DNA of 64,000 nt from the NCBI GenBank assembly GCA_015501585.1, contig JADNRY010000243.1:29994-93993 (forward strand), in the 5' to 3' direction. The translations under genes and the position numbers were made by a program. The first letter of the stretch is position 1, and each line of letters begins with the position of its first letter. Below are positions 21,978-32,892 of the stretch, in pieces. The notes under the pieces were generated by a model that was not told the origin of the DNA, ran no database searches, and saw only the letters and a program-made list of their open reading frames with translations. Source of the stretch: Rhodocollybia butyracea. Taxonomy: Eukaryota > Basidiomycota > Agaricomycetes > Agaricales > Omphalotaceae.

Positions 21978-24453
21978 ATGACCTCTCGAAATCAATCAGA
22001 GAAGTCATATCGGAGCGTGCACGATCGCGCACCTTCCATTTGTGGTGACGTGTCACCACAATCAATCTATTCAGTCGCATCAGCGACTCATTCTGTGCGT
22101 GCGTCTGAAGGACGGCACTACAGGCAGGACAAAAGTCCACCTAATGAACAGTATATGACTATTCATAAGAAACGGCCGACCCGAGAGGGTTTAAGTGAGA
22201 TTTCTTCTGCGCTACGAGATGTAGCGGCATCACTTGACAAGAGTACACAAGTACTCAATCGTATTCTCAATATAACTGAGAAATGGGATGCATCTAGCAT
22301 CCGATCTAATGAAGAAAGATCTTCTTCATCGAGAAACAGCAATAGAATCACTATTGCTGCACCCACACCGAGACGGCCTGCCGTCACACCGCCGGTATTG
22401 CACAATGCAGGCACCATCTGTTCCTACCGAGGCAAACAACTTGGTACGCCAATGGCGTGAGACTGTGCCCAAGGCACCGTCAGTCCAACAATCACTGTTG
22501 GACAAACAGTATTCACAAGGGATGACCAAGTCACCCCGTCATGTTCCTGTATTCCGACAGGAATACGCACCAGTGTCAGTAACTATACCGACACCCATCT
22601 ACACATCCCGCATGAGACAGAGTCCCAATGCGGAGGCAGCGTCTCTGACACTGCGAGGTCCCAGGCCATTACCGGTGACCAAATCTTGCTCACCACAAAG
22701 CACGGTGAACATTAAAAGTGAACCAAAGTTACCTCGTAACTTCAATCAGGTAGTAGCGATACCACCACAGGAAAGTACAATGTTACTTCCCTACTGCAAG
22801 GGCGCCAATGGTACCCAATATTATTACACCTCCAGTAGTTGTACCAAACACTACTGGAAATCATTCCAGTATGGGACCGCAACACGGTACCCTTCCGGTA
22901 GTTCCTACTACCATATCCATTGCCCCGGCGACACAAAGTGTTGCCCTCCGGTAGTACACACTACCGTAAGACTGCCCAAATTGCCGCCCAGCAATGCGCC
23001 AGAGCCAAGTTCAATGCCAGTACCAACGGTATTGGCCGAGTTGCAACCACAGCCGCTTCCGTTGGGAGTAGCTAAAGATTGGATGAGTTGCATAGCGATT
23101 CAACGCCAACATAACACCAGTCTCTGAGATTTCGGATTTGTGCCATCTGGGCTTCCCGACCAAATGGTGGGATATAATGTCGACGGAATACCCGTTGATA
23201 AATTGACTACTCCCAGAGAAATCTGGGATCAATTTTACATTCCACCCGCTGAGTCCTTTTCAGGACCAAGCAATAATGCTGGAGCAAAAGCGCCTAGCAA
23301 AAAATCCCATGAAGGGGGAGGAAGCACAAGAGTGCTAAATCCAAAGGCCGCAAACGCAGGCCATGGTCGGATGAATCATCTGACTCTAGTGATACCGAGT
23401 CAAATACTGACTCTTCGTCTGATGCCTCTTGGCTAGACAAATTTGCTACCCGTAAGGGTAAAATTACTCCTAATGAGCACCGTAAAATACTGCATCTAAG
23501 ATGCAAGAAACAACAGGTGACGACAAACGTCGTTCCCGATGGAAACACAAGGTACACAAAGTGTACCGTAAACAAATTCGAGATAAGGTAGGGAATCCTA
23601 TCCCTCCCATTGAGAGCTGTAAAGCTCTTAAAGTTCCATCTCCGGAGGTCTATGACGGATCTCCGGATGTCGATGTCTTCGAGCGGTGGCTAATGTCACT
23701 TCTCCAATGGATGGTAGTCAACCGCATGTGCGGTGACGATTACGATGCTACACAGACTGCTGTGCTTGGCATGTTTCTAAAGGGCAAAGCCCTTGACTGG
23801 TATAACGACAAAGTCGCTGGTATACACCGCACTGTCCTTAAGTGGACATTTGAAGGCGCCATCATTGGTGTCTTTGATCGTTGCATCCAAGCAACGACCA
23901 TTCATCAAGCTGCACGGCAGTTTGACCTTATTGAGTATTCACCCGATACGGGTGTGAGGGATTATTATTCCTCACTTACACAATGGGCATCACGGATGCT
24001 CCAAACACCAGATGATTTGATTGTTGCATCCAAGCAACGACCATTCATCAAGCTGCACGGCAGTTTGACCTTATTGAGTATTCACCCGATACAGGTGTGA
24101 GGGATTATTATTCCTCACTTACACGATGGGCATCACGGATGCTCCAAACACCGGATGATGCAACAATGCGGAAACGGTTCATTGAGGGATTACCCTTCAA
24201 TATTATCAGGCAACTCACAAACGAGGGGATCGTTCCGGAGGATGCCAAATTAGAAGTGATGGTCAGAGCCGTCACACGCATTGAGGACCACACGGCCCTC
24301 ACTAAATATTATGTCTCTTCTAGGAATAGAGACGATGAACTTGAATCATCAGAACACCCCGATGAGTCGGACACCGAGAACATTAAAAATGTTCTTGAGC
24401 CAATCGAGGAGGACACCTCCTTAAGTATCGGAAAGGATGAACCTTCCGAATGA
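21978..24453 (+). pseudogene. gag-like gene of the gag-only element, frameshifted
   Basis: The coding region starts at MTSRNQSEKSYRS and runs through a Ser/Arg-rich N-terminal part, a Pro/Thr/Val-rich middle (SVTIPTPIYTSRMRQSPNA), a basic stretch, and a Retrotrans_gag-like domain: VPSPEVYDGSPDVDVFERWL, FLKGKALDWYNDKVAGIHRT, YYSSLTQWASRML. Gag would package the RNA. The frame changes at about 22420, 23130, 23330-23500 and 24020. One change is explained by a 143-base tandem duplication (23880-24022 and 24023-24165), which is not a multiple of three. The C-terminus is acidic (ESSEHPDESDTENIKNV). It has no zinc knuckle. This copy is no longer translatable as one protein, although its LTRs are still nearly identical. 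Confidence 0.85.
23880..24165 (+). repeat. 143-base tandem duplication inside gag
   Basis: Both units begin GTTGCATCCAAGCAACGACC and run to CCAAACACC(A/G)GATGAT. The units differ at a few positions. The minus-strand relative at 4748-6827 has only one unit at this place. Confidence 0.9.
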
Positions 24454-24794
24454 TTTATTGGGTTATTCCGACGCCCAGGTAATATGCCTTACCTGGGCAT
24501 CACTACTTATCCTCAGCCCGGATTCTCACTGAGAATCCTCATTAAGCAATACTCGGAAACTTCCGAGTCTGCGCGTTGAACATTCGGACATTTCCGAATC
24601 AAATCATACTCTAGTGGTACGCCCCACTACCGTTTGATTCGGACAGGTCCGAAAATCTGATGCGCCGCATCAATTAAATCCCGTACTTGATGCGGGAGCA
24701 TTCTATGTTAAACCAAATTAGAAATGGTTTGGATGGTTATGATGTCATTACCATTTTCGATTCACATCCCTGATGTTAATCTGGTGGGGGAGGG

Positions 24795-25047
24795 TGTAAC
24801 GCCTCCGCCTCTCCATAATCACCACTGACCGTATCCAGCGATACGGTCATCCTAGACACCGCCGATAGACCAAACGGTCTATCTTATCTTTCTATTTATT
24901 ATTAATTATATAATAAATCTGTTACTATAAGTATTGTACGATTACTTAAGAGTCTAGTTAGTCTTTTACACCGTCGTACACACAATAGTATCCTATTTGT
25001 TGTGTTCACCGGTGTTCTTAAGGACTTTGCCCATAGGGCGCGTTATA
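24795..25047 (+). repeat. 3' LTR of the gag-only element
   Basis: Nearly identical to the 5' LTR over 253 bases and followed by the AGCTG target duplication. Confidence 0.93.
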
Positions 25048-25990
25048 AGCTGCTGCACTGCATAGGAGTGGGAAAATTGACAATGGGTGTAGCTACCCAG
25101 CTTCAGCATAATTGGTTTGTCCCAGTACATATGGTCCCATGTTAACATAGATGGTGGGTAGCTACACAACCCCCATCAGGAAAAGAACCTTTTCCTGAGT
25201 TGCTTTAAGTCTATGGTACTTTTCCTGATGCCAGCATAGCTGGGGGGAGTGGTTAGCTACACAGCCTCAGCACGGGTAGTTTGTCCCATCACAGAGGTGG
25301 TGAGTACATACTGTGGGTGCATACTCCACATGTTAGCATAGGTTGTTGGTTCTACCACATAAGCAGTATGTACATGCTAGCTGCACAACCTCAGTATAGA
25401 GGCTGAGTGGTGTGATTTTTATAATGCTGGTAGTTACCATGCTGGTAGTTACCAATGGAATATATTTTACACACAGTGCAGCTACTACATGTCAGATAGG
25501 TATGCAAGAGCCAAGATAAGGTCCCAAAATGATTTAAATTGGGCCACACAAAAAAAACTTCAAAATGGCTGGTAGCTACCAGCAGGGACCCCGGCCACCT
25601 GTGACATGTCACATCTTGGTAGCTACCATACCCCCCCCCCCTTCCCCCACACCCTTAGCTACTGCACCTCAGCATGGTATCTACCGGACACCACCATAGA
25701 AGGTGGGTAACTACCGTGCCTTAACATAGAAGAGGGTTAGCTAGCAGCCCCCACCATAGGAGGTGGTTAGCTACCGAGAATGGAGGGACCACACCTCAGC
25801 ATAGGAGAGGGGTAGCTGCCAGACCATAGGAGGTGGATACCAGACCCCACCATAGGAGGTAGCTACCTTAGCTACTGAGAATGGAGGGTGGGTAGCTACT
25901 GCACCTCAGCATAGTAGAGGGGTAGCTGCCAGACCACACCATAGGAGGCGGATAACTACTGGACCCCACCATAGGAGGTAGCTGCCTGGA
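25048..25990. repeat. TAGCTACC minisatellite, right part
   Basis: The array continues with degenerate units such as CCATAGGAGGTGGGTAGCTA and GAGGGGTAGCTGCCAGACC, with spacing from about 30 to 60 bases. Some of the sequence between 25270 and 25640 is unique and carries a C11-like run at 25631-25641. Confidence 0.7.
25174..25230. mobile_element. 57-base relic of the CATCAGGAAAA MITE family
   Basis: CATCAGGAAAAG at one end and CTTTTCCTGATG at the other, with an internal second CCTTTTCCTGAG. It sits inside the minisatellite. The terminal words equal those of the 377-base foldback element at 7022-7398. Confidence 0.6.
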
Positions 25991-26636
25991 AAGGATTTTT
26001 TCTTCTCAGATTTTAGATCTCATCTCATTTTACAGAACAGGGCCTAAACACTTTACAGCAGCAGCAACTAATTGACTCTCCAGAGGGTGTACCTACTCCA
26101 CTGCCAAATGATGTCATCCCACCACCTCCTAGAACGGTATCACTTTGTCTATTAGGAGAGGGCTAGAGCTGACAGTGCCAATAGCAGAAGTGGACACACC
26201 ATCATGCAATGGATCATTGGAGTCCAAGAGAAAATTCCCCAAACCAGAAGAGAGTATGTTAGCCATTGCTGCAACAACATTACCAGATGTTGGACTAGGG
26301 ATATGAGAGAGACACGGAGTCTATAAGAGCAGATACTATCAATATACAGATGGATAAGAGCTCCTGCCTGTGGGAATATGAAGCTATAAGGAAAATACTG
26401 ACTAAGCTAGAGGTGATATAAGATGACACTCCAACACACCCCCATGGTTGATGGTACAAAATTGGAAGTCCATGGTTATGGGAGTGTTCATATTTGTATC
26501 AAGGCAAACTGGAAGAAGGATGCTTTCGCGATTTCATTGGCATCTTGTTGGCATGTTTCTGACAGTCCATCTGATTTCTTTTCTGTGTCAAGTTCTCTTA
26601 CTCATAGCTTTTCCATTATGTTTTCTGATAGGAATC

Positions 26637-27403
26637 TATGCTGTTCAAAAGTGGGAATAATTCAACCGAGCTCCACGCGCATTGAGTTTGCTCCGCGCAA
26701 ATTCAAATCAGTGATGGCTCCGCGCGCGAATTCAGACAAGTTGACTGCTCCGCGCGTGCATTCAAGCAAGTCATTACTTCAAGTCCCAGAGGTGCCCAGT
26801 CAGGTCAACAGTAATAATATAGCATATTTACTAGGTTTACAAAGTCTTGAAACCTAAATTATTCATTATTTATTCATATATTTATCTTTTTGCTATGGAC
26901 TTGTCGAAACTGTTTCTGGGTTCCAATGGTTTGTTGCCATAATGCCATACTTAGTGCCGTATTAAAGATATGATATGATAGTAGATATGATGCGATAGTA
27001 GAGATAGTAGATATGATATGATGCAATAGTATAGATAGTAGATATGATATGATAGTAGATAATGATATGATTTGATCGACGGTGCATCAAGTGGTCAGAT
27101 GATGTCCGGAAGTCCCTGGTTCGATTCTGCAAATTGGCATTGTGATATTTTTTTTTAAGTCTCTTACTGTTTTCTGGACTATTTAATGTTTTTTGACCTA
27201 TACTTGGTTGTTCCAAGGTTTTATAAGCTTGTTGAGCTGACTGGGCACCCTGAGAAACCCCCGGGAAACAACTTGCTTGAATGCGCGCGGAGCAGTCAAC
27301 TTGTATGAATTCGCGCGCGGAGCCATCACTGATTTGAATTCGTGCGGAGCAAACTCAATGCGCGCGGAGCTCGGTTGAATTATTCCCACTTTTGAACAGC
27401 ATA
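26637..27403. mobile_element. 767-base long-inverted-repeat element with GC-rich arms, TSD GGAATC
   Basis: TATGCTGTTCAAAAGTGGG at the left matches its reverse complement at the right, and the arms pair over about 170 bases. GGAATC flanks both sides (26631-26636 and 27404-27409), or AGGAATC if the last A is not counted as part of the element. Each arm contains about four CTCCGCGCG-N-AATTCA units spaced 32-35 bases, a strong GC island in AT-rich DNA. The centre holds low-complexity GATATGATAGTA repeats (26965-27075) and a tRNA-like stretch with B-box word GGTTCGATTCTGC (27116-27128) followed by a T run. Confidence 0.8.
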
Positions 27404-27496
27404 GGAATCCTTGCTTTCTGGTACCATCTCAGATCCATAAAGAAACTCCTTCTTGGCCAATATTTCCCTTTACTTTGAGTTGGTGCGCATTTATTT

Positions 27497-28479
27497 ATGT
27501 CTTGTGAAATTATTTGCTCTTCTCCACAAACTCCACCTATGGTTGCTATGAATGCTGTTATTATCAATGATTCTCCATCTTGTTATTCACCACGCTCATC
27601 TCAACCTTCTTGTCACTCTGATGATTCCAACCTTTTGCAATCTTTTCATGAAGCTTCTAATCATTCTGTTTCTGGGGGTGATGATAGTGTATATTCCCCT
27701 TCTTTGACACCTTTTCAGATTCTTCTGTTATGTTGCCTACTGTTGATACTTTGCCTTCTTCAAACATTGCTGGGCCTGATTTTACAGATGATGAAGTTGA
27801 TTTTGTTCCTTCCTACATTCCTTATAATCCACCACCATTGTCCTATCCTGTGCCCGACTATATCTACTCTGCACCCTGTGCTCCAGTTCCCAATTTCCAG
27901 CTACATTATCCTTCTGATGTTTGGCAACAACCTCCTATACATTGTTCTCCAGCTGCCTACTCTCAACCTCAATATTGTTCACGACCTACAGTTATTCATT
28001 CCACTTACCCTTTGTCTCACCCACAGTATTTTTCTGATTCTTTGCAACCTCTTCTGCAACCTCCTTCATTCCAGTAATCATTACTCCTTGGGTCATCCTC
28101 AGACTTTACCAACTGTTTTACTTCAATTTTGCAAGTTTTTTCACCATCCCTCTCTGCATGTTTGTGATTTGGCTTGTTTTATTCCTGATTTTCACCATTC
28201 TCATTCCCCTCATTTCCCTCCTACTGAATGGTTTGATTCTACTTGTTTATACTATTGTCATTGCCCATTCACTGATTGTCATTATGGGGGTGTTCATGGG
28301 GGTATCATATTCACTTTTCCCTTTTTTGGACTGGGTTACTTATGCATGTGCCAATTATTCCATCATACAATGCTGACTCTGGTTTCACGGTGAGGTACAT
28401 AGTTATGAAAGTGAGTATGGTCATGAATGACATGACATTCCACAAAACTGTGGATGAGAAGAAACTTGGCAAGAGGTGA
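27497..28479 (+). pseudogene. Ser/Pro/Tyr-rich unidentified coding region, frameshifted
   Basis: The first frame reads SPRSSQPSCHSDDSNLLQSF and VSGGDDSVYSPSLTPF; after a one-base frame change near 27715 it continues as MLPTVDTLPSSNIAGPDFTD, DDEVDFVPSYIP and a Pro/Tyr-rich run to a stop at 28075-28077. Further scraps run to 28479. Composition resembles the disordered N-terminal parts of transposon-encoded fungal proteins, but no domain is recognised. Confidence 0.35.
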
Positions 28480-28573
28480 TTACAGATCTGTGATTAAGCG
28501 GTAAAATACCGGACACAGGATGGTCAAAGATACGAAGTGAGTTGCCCAAGATGCAGGTGAATGTATTATCCAA

Positions 28574-29221
28574 AATAATTATCTACTTGTTATAACAAGT
28601 CCAGAGATTTTACAATTATTTATTGTTAGTAGCAATTGATATGAATGACAGGTGTTCTATAGTTGAATTCCGATCAAAGATTCTCATGTGCATATGGCAG
28701 AGTAGTTCTGCTGCTGCCACGATGTTATTCTGGTGTTGATCAGGAGGTTACTGGTTCAATCCTGGCTGGTAATGTTCTATTATTTCTCTGTTTTATTAAA
28801 AGCTTGGTGGGCCTGGGTTAGCATTTGGCGCCGCCATAGGCGGCTTGCATGAAGTGCAATGTTAGGGTTAGTGGTTTGGGTTAGGGCTTGGCGCCGCCAC
28901 AGGCGGCTCGCGTGCAGCACAAAAGTTAGCAGTTAGGGTTTAGGGTTAGGCGGCTTGCACAAAGCGCAAAATTTAGCGGTTAGGGGTTAGGTATATTCTG
29001 CTAGTGTAAACAAGGCTTTAGCATGCCTGCCGACAACTTCCCGGCTTGTGGGACCCCCTCAAAGGGGAGGGGAGGGAAGCGGAGGCAGGCCCAAAGTTTA
29101 TGTGCCTGCGGGATTACAATAGAATTATTATTATGCTGTCTTGTTATAACAATAAATAATCATACAATGTAGTTACTTATAATAACAAGTAGATAATTAT
29201 TATATCTGTGTCCTGAGCTCC
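28574..29221 (+). repeat. Left inverted arm with telomere-like TTAGGG words and tRNA-like promoter
   Basis: It contains TTAGGGTTAG, GGGTTTAGGGTTAGG and GGTTAGGGGTTAGG words between three GGCGCCGCC...GGCGGC palindromes (28820-28990). Upstream is a tRNA-like stretch with A box TGGCAGAGTAGTT (28696-28708) and B box GGTTCAATCC (28751-28760). A GGACCCCCTC/GAGGGGAGGG GC-rich stem lies near 29050-29080. Confidence 0.7.
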
Positions 29222-31304
29222 AAAATTGAAGTAAGAGTTTCATAATAAAACACACACTACTTGAAACAATGAAAGGGCAGCGGATGGGAAGAATGTTTAG
29301 AATGGAGAGAAAGAAAGTGGCAAGGAAGTGTGATGATGTGGCTCTTCTGTTGTTGTTAGTTAAATGAGGTTTGCCGGGGCCAGCTGGACCCTGCCCTTAA
29401 GATCTTGTGATAACCATGTTCAAAAAGTCTCAGTGCTTGTTGGTCACTTGCTCTCGACAGTATTCGCCACTGCTGTTCAACATTCAGCCTCAGTACACAG
29501 TACTCAGGCCAACCGCTGCCACTATATATTGTTGATTAACTACCCAGCTCTCAACTTGAAGGCAACCGCCCATGCATATCCTCCCAGCCCACAACTCAAA
29601 TGGAACATCTCATTGAGGCAAGTCTGGTTGGTAGCAGCACATGGCCCTTGGGCCACATATAGGTGAGTTGCAGGCCTGCCATCACACTTTACCCACATGG
29701 TCCTTAGCTTTTGTTATAGTGAGTCTATCTACAGTTGGACTGTCTGGACTCTGAAACCCTTGACAACCACATCTACCAAGCCACTCAACAATCATTCTCA
29801 ATGACCATTCTTGACAACCATTCTTGACAATTGTTCTTGTGCTACCCCTTGTTATTGCTATTCCAACATGTATGTGTTCCAACTTTGCCCCAGCTTCAAG
29901 CCTTCTACATGCTGATGACATTTGTTATAGCTCTTTTGTAGTTCATTGTTGCTATCAAGGTACATATGTATGTGCTCGACTCTGCTCCCCACTTCTACAG
30001 ACTGATGTCGCTCTTTCTTATAGTGTCCTTCATTCCTGCTAAGATACATGCTCAACTTCTCTCCTGCTTCTACAATATGCATCAATGGCATTTACTACCA
30101 CTTTTTCTTATCTAACCGTATATTAAGCAGATGCCTCGACTTCATGTACTGCTGTTTGTCTTTGCCCCTTTTTGGTTAGTTCACTTTTATGCAGACCATG
30201 AAGACAGCAGTGTTTGTTCCCCACTACAGCACCTAACGTTTTCCCGTCTGCCGGCAATAATCAATGACTATGTGAGTCCTCAGTGCCTCAGCAATCAGTA
30301 TTCAAGTAACGCTGCATATTGAGCACAAATCAAGAGCAGAGGTTTGCTATGATTATCCATTTTTGCTGCACAGCAGCACATCATAAATGATGATGTTTTT
30401 TGTCAGTATCGCCCAAAGGTTTCACCTTCGGTTTCTCTGTCAACTCTTCTTCAAACAACCATGTCTTCTCAATCTATTCTTCCTTCTGGAGTTTACATCC
30501 ATGGACTATTCACTCTCACAGGTGGTGTCTGTCAATCCTCTCCTGTAGTCGGTCAACCTTCCAAAGTGAACTATTTTATTCATTGGGATACTGTCATCAA
30601 ATGTGGTGAAGCTAGCCAGCCTGAAACTTCATCAGCAGGAATTCCAGCTGCTATTTTTTTTATACAGCAATTGGTCTCAGAAATCAGTACCTATTCTCCC
30701 GGATGACACAATTGCTTTCATTTCTGGAAAGCTTGCTGTTTTCAGAGCAGGCCAGCCTGCTCAGATTGATGCCATTGCTGTTGTTGCTGTTCCTGGAGAT
30801 CCCAGTCTTCCTTCTTATGAAACTCAAGTTCCTCTCTTCTATCCTATTGTATGTGGTGTGGGATATGTTGTGGACCATAGTTTTCCAACTTCCCAATACT
30901 ATTCCATGTTCCTTCTTACTTGCTGTCAATGAATATGTTGGTGAGAGCACAAAATCTTTTAATATTTGGTACATTTGCCATATGCTTCATTCATTTTGAT
31001 GGATAATGTTTTTTGTAGTGGTGTATTCTCTGAAGTGAATGGATATGGCCGTTGGAAAAATACACCTCTTCCAATGTTGCGCTCTGGTATCGTGTTTGCT
31101 GGTCATTGCTATTCATTCAATTGGAATGAATACATTCTCCACCTCAACATGCACAACATCACCTTCAACATCATGCTGCCAACTTCCTTGCCTCAACAAC
31201 CTGCTTCATCAACTTCCTTGCTGAAAACTGAGGGCAGTCTTGCACGTAAGAGAAAACATCAGACAGCTCTGGATCTTGCACAGTAAGTTTTCAGATGATT
31301 AATG

Positions 31305-31579
31305 TGTTGGATAATAAAATAGAACACGATATTACCACTCGGGATAATATATAGCACAACGGCAGAATAGAGTGAAAAGCACAATATATTCCGTTTGCCC
31401 CCTGCAGCACTGAGAGAGGGGCAATCGGATGAGGTAGCGTATATCTAGCTACTGCTTATATACTGGTAATGGGGGTGATAGGAAATAAGTACGTGTAAGT
31501 ACGTGTCAATAATGAGTGTGAGATAACTATGAGCTTGATCAATCATAACAATGATACTGATATCTTGTGATATCTAACA
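31305..31579 (+). repeat. Solo copia-type LTR, 275 bases, TSD TAATG
   Basis: Ends TGTTGGATAAT...ATATCTAACA are flanked by TAATG at 31300-31304 and 31580-31584. It lies in a probable intron of the Helitron-type gene, just after a GTAAGT donor. Strand is arbitrary. Confidence 0.88.
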
Positions 31580-32009
31580 TAATGTGATACTCCACTTAAA
31601 TTTTTTTAAGTGACGAATCATCAGCAATGGTTGCTACAAGTTCATCTGGCACCTCTCAACTCACAATGCTTGGCACACCCCTCTGTATGTGCAAACAACG
31701 CCTCTCCCTTATACACAAGGATCATATCCTTACATGGGTCTTCCTCCCACTTCATATGTCCATACATAGATTATACAACACCACCTCCCTGATCCAAAAT
31801 AGTCCTGCTTCTCAGGAGTCTACTTCTGAAAGTATGATTGACACTGACGCCGGTGGTTCTACCAGTGAATCGTACGTGTATCTGCATGTTTTGTGGTGAA
31901 CATATAGTCAACCACTGCTTCTTCATAGTCCACTGCCTTCCACCACTGGCGCACTTGTTCATTGAAGAAAGCTATGTAGGTTTTGTCTATCTTTGTAACT
32001 GTACATGTA

Positions 32010-32285
32010 AAATTTCATCTTACTTTTGTAACATATTGTTGTTTCCTTACATTGTTTTCTTTTGTAACATTAGCCTACTGTTTTAGTATTATCTTACCCA
32101 CTTTTGTACTATTATTCGCTTTACTTTTGTAGTATTATCTTACCCATGTTTGTACTATTATTTGCCCCACTTTTGTACCATTATTCACCTTACTTTTGTA
32201 CCATTATTCTTTATTTTTGTACTATATTCCCGGATTTTTGTACTATTATCCTTGACTTTTGTACTATGTATTCTCGTCTTTGTAA
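32010..32285. repeat. CTTTTGTACTATTATT minisatellite
   Basis: About ten imperfect units of 20-24 bases built on CTTTTGTACTATTATTC. It lies inside the Helitron-type region, probably in an intron, and accounts for the low-complexity open frame seen there. Confidence 0.75.
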
Positions 32286-32892
32286 TATCATCGTGTTCTC
32301 AATCGACTTTGACATGCTATCAACTTGGGTGATTGGTCCCATTTCCACTCTGCATTTTACTTGGGGTGCTGTACATGGCCAACGAGAATCCAACGGCTTC
32401 TGCTGTGGTCCTAAAGGAAAATATGTGAATGCTGTCTCCTGTCTACCTCCTTTACCTTCAGAATACAATGTTTTCATCCAGCATCCTCTGATCTCCAGTC
32501 AGTCTTGGATGCTTAATCTCATTTTTTCTTTTGCGGCCCTTGAATCACTCAAGAGTTCCCTAAATTTTCACCTCACATACCAGCATTTGTGGCCATGCGA
32601 GGCAAAATTTACCATCGGGTTTGGCCTACTCATGCTAAGTCTGCTGTCTGATGGCTTCTTTACAACAGTTTCATGTCCAATGGTACTCCCCATGCTGGAT
32701 TAGCAAATTCCCTGCCTCCTTCTTGGATAGCTGCGGTCAAAGCTGCACTCGAACGTGTTAACCCGTTAGTGGTGGCACTGAAACAACTTGGGCATACCAC
32801 CACCCATGTGTTCCACCGTCTCACTTTCCATTCAGGGGTCTGACGCCAGTCCCAAAATTGCCACTATCATGAACTACAAAAACACTTCATCT

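Larger units (their letters stand above)
21571..25047 (+). mobile_element. Gag-only (TR-GAG-like) LTR retrotransposon, 3477 bases, TSD AGCTG
   Basis: Two 253-base LTRs (21571-21823 and 24795-25047) differ at only a few positions, for example GGCGATACGG against AGCGATACGG and a short GATT deletion. AGCTG flanks the element at 21566-21570 and 25048-25052, and a purine tract GGTGGGGGAGGG precedes the 3' LTR. LTR ends are TGTAACGC...GCGTTATA, ending in TA instead of CA. Between the LTRs only a gag-like region is found, with no protease, reverse transcriptase, RNase H or integrase motifs, so it must use enzymes of an autonomous relative. I do not recognise a tRNA primer site after the 5' LTR (CTTTTTTGAACATC follows). 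Confidence 0.93.
30400..32843 (+). pseudogene. Helitron-type gene, 5' part: OB-fold-like segments and start of the Helitron N-terminal domain
   Basis: The first half has blocks typical of fungal OB-fold-like proteins linked to Helitrons: ILPSGVYIHGLFTLTGG, then DDTIAFISGKLAVFRAG, VPGDPSLPSYETQVPLF, then GRWKNTPLPMLRSGIVFAGH and YILHLNMHNITFN. The second half has CCGPKGK and LPPLPSEYNVFI, then MLNLIFSFAALES, MRGKIYHRVWPTHAKSA and SWIAAVKAALERVNPLVVAL, which follow the order of the Helitron-like N-terminal domain before the Rep catalytic part. Several frame changes, a TGA at 32649-32651, and the right arm at 32893 cut it off before the Rep and helicase motifs. A likely intron from 31283 to about 31624 contains a solo LTR. 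The assignment is from motif memory, not a search. Confidence 0.55.

Noticed and set aside
27497..28393. Long hydrophobic open frame that could be a membrane protein
   Set aside because: The second half is an out-of-frame reading of a Pro/Tyr-rich coding sequence; the hydrophobic Leu/Ile runs come from CTT/ATT-rich DNA.
32104..32330. Tyr/Cys/Phe-rich repeats as a structural protein
   Set aside because: This is translation of the CTTTTGTACTATTATT minisatellite.
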